The translations under genes were made by a program, and so were the position numbers. From a virus, in IMG/VR virus record IMGVR_UViG_3300009605_000021, positions 1-64,000 of that record: a stretch of DNA of 64,000 nt; one strand, written 5' to 3'. Positions 40,587-51,300 of this stretch are shown piece after piece (the stretch's first letter is position 1; the number at the start of each line of letters is the position of its first letter). The notes under the pieces were generated by a model. The model was given only the letters and a program-made list of their open reading frames with translations, was not told where the DNA came from and ran no database searches.

Positions 40587-43532
40587 TTAATATCCACCGG
40601 ATGAACCTCCGCCCATGTTTGCGGTTCCGCCGCCAGTTCCAGTCGACGCAGTGCGTGCGCCGCCAGTAGTTTGTGCGCCGGCAGAAGAAGCGCCGGTTGC
40701 GCGGCGGGCTCTGCCAGATCTACGAGACGGCTTTACCAAAAATTGTTCGTTGTACATTGGAAACTTAGGCGTGCTAGGGATGTTAAAGTGACTGTTTTCA
40801 TAATCTACTAATCTGCAAAATGCAAATTGACCCCCTGTTATACTGTTGATTTGTGATAACTGTGTTAATTTATTAAAAATTGGCTGACTCATAATAAGAT
40901 CACCTGTAGATGTAGCTTGATATCCTTGAAATATTTGTATTTCTTTTAGATTAAAAAAGCTCATATATAAATACCCTAATGCAGAAATACCTTCATTTTT
41001 TGTTAATGTCGAAACTACAGATTTTTTAAATTCTTTTTCAATTTCTGGCATGTCGCCAATATTTTGCATTTTAGTAGCATATCCGCAATAGTGGATTAAA
41101 GCTTTTATTTGATTCGGAAGATTCAAAAAATCATTGTTAGCTCTTGTTAAGGCAAGATTATCCATATTAAATCTATTGATGACATCGTATCCTTCATCCT
41201 GAAAAACTTCAACAGACAGTATAGACAACATCAAATTAATAAAGTTAATTGGATTTAATATTTCTTCATCATACTCCTTTTTATCAATATTGGGCGTAGA
41301 GTCGTCTGAAGGATCGTCTGCATCATATAAAGCTTTAGCAACGCCAGCATCTTGTTTTAACACATCTTTAGTGATTGTAAAATTTTTGGTCATAACAAGA
41401 TACTTTTCTAAAGCACTTTGTAATATGTCATAAGTGTGATTATACGTTCTTGTTTTTTTCTTATTAGACAACACAGCAGAAATTTCTTTAAAAATTGTAA
41501 GTTTAGTGTTGTAAGCAGAAGTATTAGCTGCCCGGGCTTCGAGAGCTTTATACAAAACAAAAATATAATTATATATCATAAGTCTTTCATCATCAATATT
41601 TGCGAGAGTATCAGAACACATTTTAATTTGATGATCAGTACCCTTTCCCACTCTCCCAGAATAAGTCGGCGTTAATATAACGGATGGAGATAAATATGAA
41701 TTCCTCTGAGCGTTTAAATTTAAACCCATTGTTGTCACATTACTAACAATAGAATCAGTTGGAGGAAGAGAAATTTTGCTCTGAGGTCCAAAAGTGAACC
41801 GTTCTTCCTCTGCCTTTAACCGATTTAATAAATGATCTCCAGAGATAACATAATTTGTATTTGATTTTGTTCTTGAATTTTTAGTAGATAAATAGTCAAC
41901 ACCAACTGGCGAAGTTTCTGCGTTGTGGACGATGTCTGCCGCGTTGTGCCAAATATTATATTTTTTAGTTATTTGAGTGATATAATTAATTCCATGTGCA
42001 TCTAAATTTGCCGGCTTGCCTCCAGTCGATAATGTATCTACAAAAGTGGAACCAGTAGATAAAACATCAAAAACATCCCTTATACTTTTTTCCATCACCT
42101 CAACAAATCCAATTATAATTTTTCTCCCGGAAAAAGATTTTAAAAGACTACCAAGCCTAGAAATATAATCATTTTTTTCTTCTAGGGGTATAACTTTTGT
42201 TGAATAATATTCAAGGACATTCATAATATCGCCGGCAACAAACAAGCTTCTACGTGCTTCCCAACCACGACCTTTTGATTTTGTGATTATGTTTTTAATA
42301 ACATTTATTTTTTTAAGATCGTCATATATGTGTCCCACTATGTTGGATGTGTTTAATGTTAATGTAACTTCGTAGTAGTCTCCCATGTTATTTGGTTTGT
42401 CGTCTTCAAACCTATAATGCATAACAAATGGACTATTGCCCCTTTCTGAGCCTGCGGGGCTATGTACCGGTGCTCTTATGGCGCGAAAATTTCCTAATAT
42501 TTCGTCAGAGGCGTACGCCAAAGAACGTCTTTTTAAAATTTTTATATCGATTTTAGCGCCGCCTACAAATTTCCGTACTCTACTCAAACTTGAACTATCA
42601 AAAATTTTTGAATATATAGTGTTGTTTTTTAATATTCCTAATATATCAATGCCAAATAAACCATTGAGTTTCAACGACAAGTCTCTAGATGAAAACAATG
42701 TTGAAAAATAATTTTTATTAGTTGTTCCCCTGTTGGTAATAAGATTCGTTTGTGTTTCAGCTGATCTTGAAAGCATATGTAATAATTCATCTGTAACTAA
42801 CGATTCTATTAGCTTATCATTACTAACCACTCTTCTTTGCAAGACTGGGTTAGACCTTGTATGAAACGTGCCTCCTCGAAATCTTCCGGCGCTTTCGTAT
42901 ACGGCTTTCGGCCTAGGCCACTCCTGCCCATTTGAATAATAAAATTTTGTCCTTTTATTGTTAACGTTGCCGTTAATAATAAGTCTTTCTTCGATCATAT
43001 CCCCCACAAAAAAAACGTTTGATTTACTGTAAGATGAATAAGAGGTTTGCGTACCTAAGAAAGGAACAGCAAGAACAGTTAAATTATTAGTCCTCGGGCA
43101 TGAAAAACTTACTTCTGGCATATTAATTTTATATAATGGTTTTCTTCCAGACGAAACAATTGTATAACGTTCTTTAGCGTTTGACGGAATTTCATAAATT
43201 CCTATTAATTTGGTGTCTCCCTCCTCTTGAAATAAATAATCAATTAATTGTCTTCTGTCGCCCTCAAACGACGGAACGCTTGTGGTGCAAAAAACAGCTA
43301 TTTTAAATTTTTTACGCTTGTGAACAGCTTTCAGCATTTTAAAGTTAAAGAAATATGTATGATATGACATACTAATATTATAGGAAGTGGACATTTCTCG
43401 ATTAGAAATTTCATCAAAAAGAAGGTTTGAACTTGGATTGAAATTGGATAGTCTAATCTGATCTAAATACACTCCAGGAACTGGGGGGTGTTTAGGAACA
43501 AAAAATCCATTATAATTGATACCAGTGGCCAT
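40587..43532 (-). CDS. Large tail/baseplate protein (981 aa)
   Basis: The ATG at 43532 (MATGINYNGFFVPKHPPVPG) overlaps the stop of the upstream gene as TAATG, with GAGGAG at eight nt; the in-frame TTG at 43538 is rejected. The protein is 981 residues, basic, with mixed alpha/beta structure and many Asn/Ser/Lys. The last 45 residues are a low-complexity Gly/Ser/Thr/Ala tail (SRRSGRARRATGASSAGAQT and following, ending GGGSSGGY), encoded by GC-rich DNA and likely flexible. No recognised domain. It forms a coupled pair with the 605-residue gene. Probably a baseplate structural protein. Confidence 0.5.
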   Translation of the reverse strand: MATGINYNGFFVPKHPPVPGVYLDQIRLSNFNPSSNLLFDEISNREMSTSYNISMSYHTYFFNFKMLKAVHKRKKFKIAVFCTTSVPSFEGDRRQLIDYLFQEEGDTKLIGIYEIPSNAKERYTIVSSGRKPLYKINMPEVSFSCPRTNNLTVLAVPFLGTQTSYSSYSKSNVFFVGDMIEERLIINGNVNNKRTKFYYSNGQEWPRPKAVYESAGRFRGGTFHTRSNPVLQRRVVSNDKLIESLVTDELLHMLSRSAETQTNLITNRGTTNKNYFSTLFSSRDLSLKLNGLFGIDILGILKNNTIYSKIFDSSSLSRVRKFVGGAKIDIKILKRRSLAYASDEILGNFRAIRAPVHSPAGSERGNSPFVMHYRFEDDKPNNMGDYYEVTLTLNTSNIVGHIYDDLKKINVIKNIITKSKGRGWEARRSLFVAGDIMNVLEYYSTKVIPLEEKNDYISRLGSLLKSFSGRKIIIGFVEVMEKSIRDVFDVLSTGSTFVDTLSTGGKPANLDAHGINYITQITKKYNIWHNAADIVHNAETSPVGVDYLSTKNSRTKSNTNYVISGDHLLNRLKAEEERFTFGPQSKISLPPTDSIVSNVTTMGLNLNAQRNSYLSPSVILTPTYSGRVGKGTDHQIKMCSDTLANIDDERLMIYNYIFVLYKALEARAANTSAYNTKLTIFKEISAVLSNKKKTRTYNHTYDILQSALEKYLVMTKNFTITKDVLKQDAGVAKALYDADDPSDDSTPNIDKKEYDEEILNPINFINLMLSILSVEVFQDEGYDVINRFNMDNLALTRANNDFLNLPNQIKALIHYCGYATKMQNIGDMPEIEKEFKKSVVSTLTKNEGISALGYLYMSFFNLKEIQIFQGYQATSTGDLIMSQPIFNKLTQLSQINSITGGQFAFCRLVDYENSHFNIPSTPKFPMYNEQFLVKPSRRSGRARRATGASSAGAQTTGGARTASTGTGGGTANMGGGSSGGY

Positions 43533-45349
43533 TAGCAAGGCTCCTCAAAATCTTCAGGTGTAACTTCGATTTTATATATGTTTTCCGGTTTGGCAGCTGC
43601 AAACTCATCACAATTAAATGGAATTTGCTGATCAGCCATAATACTTTGCTTTTTATCAACTCTTTTAGACCTGCAGTAATATTTAGATGATATTTCCTCA
43701 TCAACAAGTAAATCAAAATAATAATCTACATGATATGTTCCAATATCTTCTTCTTTCCTAGGATCATAAAAATACAGTTGTTCCATATCGCGGTTTACAG
43801 TTGATTTTCCTCCGATAAAAGATTCAACTTTTCTCTGTCCGTAAGTATCAAGCCCAAATTCATCAGTACCTTTATTGTTCTGAATTATAATCGCCGCGCT
43901 ATCAGCAAGAGAGCCTTCAATTTTGACGTTGCCTTCCTTGCCGCTCTTTTGAGTTATTGTTAATCTTGTGCCATCTCCGCAATCTGTGCAACCTACTCCA
44001 GAAAAATTTCGTGCAACAGTTACATTTACTGTAGCTGTGTACCATGTCCCCGAATTTTCTTCTCTTATTCGTTCAGCCCAAGCTTCTATGCTGTTTTTTA
44101 TTGCAATAGCTAGGTATTCTTCATCGCTGAAAACGTCTTGAGTGCCTATGCGGCTGTACGTACTATCTGCAAAATTGATACTAGTATCAATTTTGCCTTC
44201 GTATACATTTCCTTGGATATCACTAAATTTTAAAGAATCTAAATTCGTTACAGCAGAGGCATCGACAACTTCTATAACAACAGAGGCTGCTGTTTTATCA
44301 ACAGTTTCAGTCACTTTAAAAACTTCAATTTCAAAATTGTCTTTTATGAAATCAGTATTCAATTCGTCGACTTCAAGTAACAAATAGTCTGTTTTCACTT
44401 GAAAAACTGTATCGTCCATAAACTTTCCAGAATCTAATTCGTTTCCTTCAAACGCAACGTTATCAGATGCATAATTTTGCACATAAGTAAGATCGTCAGT
44501 CATCTTTGTAATGTAAGTATCATATTGTATTCTTGTTTCCAACTGAGGGATTTTCATCGATGAAAAGTTTGAACCAGTATAAAAAGTTTTGGTCTTGTAA
44601 AGGTCTTCATTTAATAACTTTCCATTTAAAAAATTAACCGACCATGCAGGCGCGTACTTACTGCTTAGTGAAGAATTCCCCAAAGGAAATACATACGGAT
44701 AATATTTTACATCACCTAAAGATTTTTGATATAAGCAATCATACATTGAAGTAAAAGCAGAGTATAAACCAAAATTATTCCTCTCCTGAGAATATTGTAA
44801 CATTTCTTTGAGTGCGAAACCTAGTTCTGTTCTCTTGTCACTATTAACGATATCATACAAGTTTGTTATATAATTGTCTGTAGCGTCAATGACGCTCCAT
44901 TCCTTCCAGGCTATTTCTTCTTCGGTGGCGCCCGTTAACAACCCGAAGGCCGGCGCTGGGGGCTTACCATATTTTTCATGAATACGATCTTGTAGGTGTT
45001 CGCCCAAATCCGCTGTTATAAAATTAGGTCCACAATCAGTTTGATAATCTGCTTGTGCGATCGCAGGCCGACCACTTTTCTCTCTACTTGAAAAATTATA
45101 CTGGACTTTGAGCCTAGGTGTTTCTTTGATTCTTGTTTCTGTGTTGTTTCTTTTCTCTTTTACGAATCTCTTATCTTTAGAATCGTACATATCATTAGAC
45201 CCAGACGGGATATATCTTATGTCGTAAAGAACATCATCGTCAAAAAAGGCATACTGATCGGGCTTGAATTTTCCTATAGACAACAAATGCTTACCATATT
45301 GCGTCAATTCAATATCCATCACCTCTTCTTTTCGATCAAAAAATTCCAT
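43532..45349 (-). CDS. Baseplate-type protein with Ig-like insert (605 aa)
   Basis: Starts MEFFDRKEEVMDIELTQYGK, then SIGKFKPDQYAFFDDDVLYD, a signature of a family common in marine T4-like phages and related in pattern to the N-terminus of the 346-residue protein. Residues about 345-510 look like another copy of the Ig-like family (SVVIEVVDASAVTNLDSLKF, EEYLAIAIKNSIEAWAERIR, DGTRLTITQKSGKEGNVKIE, VESFIGG); here the DNA is not GC-rich. Two cysteine pairs occur in GVGCTDCGDG and near the C-terminus. It ends YKIEVTPEDFEEPC. The function is inferred to be structural, from position and family. Confidence 0.6.
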   Translation of the reverse strand: MEFFDRKEEVMDIELTQYGKHLLSIGKFKPDQYAFFDDDVLYDIRYIPSGSNDMYDSKDKRFVKEKRNNTETRIKETPRLKVQYNFSSREKSGRPAIAQADYQTDCGPNFITADLGEHLQDRIHEKYGKPPAPAFGLLTGATEEEIAWKEWSVIDATDNYITNLYDIVNSDKRTELGFALKEMLQYSQERNNFGLYSAFTSMYDCLYQKSLGDVKYYPYVFPLGNSSLSSKYAPAWSVNFLNGKLLNEDLYKTKTFYTGSNFSSMKIPQLETRIQYDTYITKMTDDLTYVQNYASDNVAFEGNELDSGKFMDDTVFQVKTDYLLLEVDELNTDFIKDNFEIEVFKVTETVDKTAASVVIEVVDASAVTNLDSLKFSDIQGNVYEGKIDTSINFADSTYSRIGTQDVFSDEEYLAIAIKNSIEAWAERIREENSGTWYTATVNVTVARNFSGVGCTDCGDGTRLTITQKSGKEGNVKIEGSLADSAAIIIQNNKGTDEFGLDTYGQRKVESFIGGKSTVNRDMEQLYFYDPRKEEDIGTYHVDYYFDLLVDEEISSKYYCRSKRVDKKQSIMADQQIPFNCDEFAAAKPENIYKIEVTPEDFEEPC

Positions 45350-45373
45350 AAAATAAATATTTCCTCATTAAGT

Positions 45374-48300
45374 TTATCTCACCTTGTGTGTATGCAATGG
45401 TGTCAATTCGCTTCCTGATGCTTGGACCTCCCAACTTATGATTTTATGCTCATGACAAACGCCCGGGGCGACATCCACTGGATAGCATGCTTCATGAGCT
45501 ACGCCATTACCATTAACATCAATAGTAAACGCGTGAGTATGGCCGGTATCTTTCGACGTTGTTCCAACAATTGGTTTTGGCCCATGAACTAGGTCAACTT
45601 CTTTATCTGATAAATTAATCCCTACTTCGAGCTTTGCTAATTCAACTAATGAACAGAAATCATATGGCCAGTTATAACTATAATCTGGATTCGGGTTTTC
45701 TGAATCAATATTAAAATTAAATTGAAACCTATTATCATCTTGTGAGTCAGACGTGACATTAAAATAATTTGATTCTGCTTTTTTCTTTACTTTGTATACC
45801 ATCCATTTAATATCTGGAGGAATATCGTTTTCAAAAAATCCGCCAGGAACTCCACATTCATGAGTAATTGACACTTCTTCTACTTCTGAGCTGCGTGCAA
45901 TCTTTGGCATCAAATTTTGCCAAATATTAGACAAGTCTTCTCTATCTAAAAGATGTTTAAACTCAAATACATACATGGCAAAAGGCTTAACAGATTTGTT
46001 TGTCACAAAATCATGGTGCGGCGGTATAACATATTTTTGCATATTTTCAACCATTTGGAACACCGCAGGAGAAACTATGACGCCAGTTTTCTTTAATTTG
46101 TCAACTACGCTTTTAGACGCGTGGCCTCGCGCCACATCAATATACTTTTTAGGAATTTCAAAAAACCTTTTTTTGGTAGAAGAAGTCTTTGCTTTAAATG
46201 GAATTGCAATTATCGCTTCTGAAATTTCTTTTGATTCTGCAATCTCGCCAATTCTTCTTTTCGTACTCGTTCCAGCTTGTACAAATCCGCAAACTTCAAG
46301 AAGGGAACCAGTTTTCGATGTCTCAGTAACATTTAATAAATTAATGTTATTAGCGAATGGATTGGCTGAAAATTGTTCCATAGAAGTCGTTTTTCCAATT
46401 TTATCAGGAAAACTTTCTCTTAATCTTAAAAATATACCGTTGCCATGAGAAGGCTCAGTACCATAGCCAAACCACATCCCGCGCGTAAAATGACTTTTTG
46501 CATTACTAGAAAAATTTAATGTCGGCGTTTCAAACTTAGTACTAATCGTCCAAATATCAAAAGAATCATCGGTGGAATCTTTTGCGAGAACTGGCACATA
46601 TGTGTGTTCCATGGCACTATCAAGCTTGTATTCAAGTTCTTTAACTCTCGCCTTGCCGAATAAGTTAATCGAAGAATCAATTTTCATCTTACTAACGCCA
46701 GCTAAACTTTTTTCATCAGGAACTCTGATATATCCTGCCATGTCGCCTTCGTTTATGGGCTCACCGGTGTTATCTTTAGCTTTAGATAAATTAATAGCTT
46801 GCCCATAAGATGCAGATCTATTAGGTTCGTATACTGTTTCAAGCTTTGCACCCTCCAATATCTCATCAATATAAAACTGTTGTGTGGGTTCAGATGAAAG
46901 AAGTTCTCTGTGGATATGAGGTGAAAAAGAAATTCTCGCCACAGACTCACCATAAAAATATGGCGGCGTATACGGAGCGAAAGCAGGATCTTGCATATTA
47001 GAAAGCCAATTATAATTTCCGTTATTTGTATGAGCAAAGAGGCTGGCAGCTCCACCGGAAAAATTTGTAAGAGTAAATGCAGCACCAGAAGAAGTTGATA
47101 TACTATTGGTGTTCGTCCCGGGAAGAGCGATGATTGTAACAATTTGCCCGCTAGCAGTGGCTGTAAAAGCGCTGGTTGCATTAAGAGCGCTAGCTATGTT
47201 TGCAGCTAAAGTGCTGTTAGTAGATGAATATGCAGCAGTTGGCGAAGTTGTGTCTGTGCTGGTTGTCGTGCTAGCATGGAAGGTAAGTGTGTAAGTGGTC
47301 CCGCTGGTCGAATTCATTGCTATTGTTTGATCGGCTGCAGTACTGCTGGCATCAGTAACTTCTACTACTCCAGTAGAGGACACCGTTTCTTTTGCTCCTA
47401 GCGTGTCGCAAGCTGGACCATAATGGATTCCACGGGCGCTACCAGACGAATATCTTATTACTCCACTTTTTGGGTTTGTTTCCTGCATATAAGTATGAGG
47501 GCCTTCATACATAATAAAATCTTTTGTTTTTTCTAAAACGACATCCATATAATATGTTGTACCAGATGTCATAGTAAACGGACCTCGTTTGGAGGCAAAA
47601 GTCGTTAAACGTTCACCTTTCAAGAAAAATTTTGGTATCTCTCCAAGAAAGTTATGCATTGCAAGATTATATTTGTTATCGTGCTGACCAGTCCAAATAT
47701 AGTGCGGAGCATTCGCTTCAAGTTCATATACATTTGTATCATCAGTTTGTGAGCCAGATCTATATGACGGGCTAACTACCATATTGATTCTAGACGCTGC
47801 TTCTTCAACAGTTGATTGTCCTGGCCGTAGCAACTGTTTGTCAACAGGGATATATTTTTCTGGATGAACTAACGCCTCAAACGGAAAACGTCTATTATGA
47901 TATTGTTTGTCGGCTAAGCTGCTCCCGGTTGCCAGATAACCCAAATTACCAAAAGAAGAAAGATCTCCTGCTTTTGAGGATCCAGTGATCACGGGCCAGT
48001 CGACAGCAATCCCTGATTTGATGGTATTATACATGATTCCGGGGGCGAAGAAAGGTTGGATCAAAGCTTGTGCTTGTTTACCACGTCGTTGATTTGTGTT
48101 TAAAGAAGATGTTAAATAAGGGCCAAAAGATTGAGAAAATATAGAGCCCAGCTGCACACACCTTAACACTGGATAAAATCCTTGGTATGGAAGAAGCTTT
48201 TTAATTCCTTTACATTTTAATGTTATTTGCGAAACTTTATTATCAGGATTTCTGTTCCTTACAAGTTCGAAAGAATCTAAAAAGTCAGAATGTGAATAAA

Positions 48301-51300
48301 TTTTATAAAAATCATCATTTACGGCGCTTTTTTCAGAACCTGCACTGGATGATATATGGTGAGCTACATTGAAATCATAATCATTCATAACGTTTATTTC
48401 TAAATCAACAATAGCTGTATCCTTGTTAGTCTTTGTGGCGGCGCCTGGTAAAGATAAATATTTATTATTCTTTGATAAAAATCCACTATTCAAATAGTAC
48501 TCCATATGATCTGAAACATTAAATTCTGGCAATATAGAATAATCTGGACCTATACATGTAACATCTCTAGCATAATCTTCATACGAATCATACCATGGAG
48601 CCAATCCAGAAATTGCGCTAGCGCTATATTGTGGTTTAAAATGATATAAGTGGACGGTACCGGCAGCTGCACCATCAGTAAAGTCAGGCTTATTTTTTCC
48701 CTCACCGGTTGGTAATATATAATAATCAGAAGGCCAAGTTTGAGAATCAGATGAACCAAACCAACCATAATGCTGGTAGAAAAAGAAACATTGCGAAGGA
48801 GATCCTCCAGCGGATCCGGCATCAGAACTTGAAACCAATGCTCCGTCAGTGTGCGCATAAAGTTCGCCTGTTGCGCCGACATTTCTTTTATGTACTCCTT
48901 CGTTGTGACCTTCAAATCCGCCAGACATAAAGCCGCCATGGAATGAGTCCAACGGCCAAACGCTTAAAGCTAATGGTCGCAAAGGATGTACCCAATCACC
49001 TTTAAAATAAGAGCCGCCGGCGCCGACCTGCTCTGTAATACCTCCTCCGTCAGCAGCATGATTGTAAGAAGACAGGCCAACTCCCAATGAGTTGGTAGCA
49101 TATTGATTTGTTCTCAAACGTTCCTGGGCTCTGGCTCTCCAAAACGTTCGATGTGTTCCATGAAGACGATCATAACCATTGCTTCCAGTGTGGCGAAATT
49201 CATCATACGACAACCTTCTATTGCTCTTCGCCAACGTTGTATATTCAGCTCTTGGGAAAACGATCTCTCTATAGGTAATGTCTTTTAGCTTTATAACGTT
49301 TTTATCGGCTGCCATTGTTAATGTGTCGTCCATGTCATAGCATGTTTGAAAGTTAAATTGTTCCTTGTCTAAATCACCTTCACCAATTAAAAAACTAGTT
49401 TTTAAATTTCCATGTGTATAAGAAACGTTAATCTCTTCATCATCAACTTGAAAAGTTTTTTCTAGTGGTTTATATTTGGTTGTGACAACTGGAATTATAT
49501 AATTTACCAATTCTTTAGTATCTTGATATCCTGGAATTCCATTTGTTACTTTAAGTATTTTATTATCATTTTTGAAAAAACTGTATATATTGTTTTTTCT
49601 TTGGTGCCTGGCTATCATATGATCTCCAGTTCTAATCTGTTTCCAAGTCGGCCATCCATATGGACCGTTACGGTTATGATTTATCATAGCAATATCAGGC
49701 CGTGGATATTGACCAGTGTTTGGATCAGTTTCTGCTTGAGAAATACTAAATACTGGAAATTTGCTATTTTCTCCACGTCCGCTATCACTGCTAGGAGAGA
49801 TTAAGTTATTATCTATATCAATATCATCGACATATATATTGTTTAAACCAAAAGGCATAGGAGTTCCATTTATAATAATGTCAGTAGCAACTAAAAATGT
49901 AATATCATCAGAAGCGCCGCCAAGTTTTTGGTTTGGCTTAGACCACCCAAACGGTATAGCTTCATTTTCCGTCAAGCCTCCGGAAACTTGATAGGCCGAG
50001 GCTGTAATCCATGCGTATTGCAGTTCACTTCTGGGAATCGCATGAACAACGAAACCATTGTCTTTCATGGATCCTGTAATAACCGGACTACCAATACCGG
50101 CAGACCATTCCAATTTATACAGAGGGTTTGGATCAACCTTATGATAAGAAGCACTGCTTTCATAAACCCCTAAAGGATCTACATAAGTACTATCATAAAC
50201 ACCACCTTTTGTAGCGCTATTTTTTAACAAAGTATTGTACAATCTTCTAACAGTTAGGTTTCTCCATGGCAGTGCATTATAAACTGAATATTCTTCCGCA
50301 TTTGTATCAAGAAAACCTCTTGACATAACTTCGGGACCGCCTGGTGCAGAAAAGCGATTGACAACAACTATTTCATTTGGTTTTCTCTCTGGTAACGCAA
50401 ACTCTTTTAGGTCTGGAAAATCACTAGCAACGACTGAAGCAGACATCACACCCTTAGTATCAACAAAGTAAAAATTATTTGTTGTTCTTCCGCACGTTAA
50501 TATAAGTTCATAGTCTTTAGAATAGTTTCCAACTCCGTTGTAAGAACTACTTTTTATGTTTCTAATATTAACAGGCCTTTTAGCCATTTCTTCCCTAAAG
50601 AACATAGCGCGTGGCAATTCAGGATCAAGCTGCAAGTCTGAATTTATATCTGGCGAAGTAAAATTTATTAATGCTCCATTTCCAGCATTTTTAAATACTT
50701 TTTTCTCGTCCTCTGATCCGTTTTCATAAGAAAAAGGGGTATTTGTAACATGAATTTTAAAACCTTCGGGTCTAGTTTTGTCTGTGTCCAATTCACTAGT
50801 AGTTCCAGAAATATTTAATGGTATGTGCCTATATTGAAGGCCTCCGACATATCGTTCGGTGAACGGGCCCTGCATAGATATTTCTCCACCCAAAGACATA
50901 TCATCATGAATATTTGTAATCTTTCTTCCAGCGCTGCTGGTATGAATGTTAAATGGTATAAAATGAGATGATAATATTGTTTCGTCTTCTACGTTTTGAA
51001 CATGAAAATTTAATTTTAATCTTTTTCCGGAAGTTATTCCTGGAATTAACTCATCTTTAATATCGCTTAAGACTTGAAACCCATATGGTACCTCCGCGCT
51101 AGAATCGCTAGCTGTTACTCTCAGTCGAGTTGTTGGAGAAAAAGGTTTAAGGACAGTTCTAGTGTAAGGAGATTTTGGTTGGCTATTCGAACCTTGCCAC
51201 AACCCAAAGCTAATAAACCCAGATATTTGTCCCATATCCGTGTTAGCCATAAGTTCGAACTGACCCGAAGGTTTATTTTCTTTATTGATAACTTTTCTAA

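Noticed and set aside
45975-46448. 157-codon plus-strand frame within the giant gene
   Set aside because: Antisense to a continuous 3286-codon frame; no start signal or recognisable domain.
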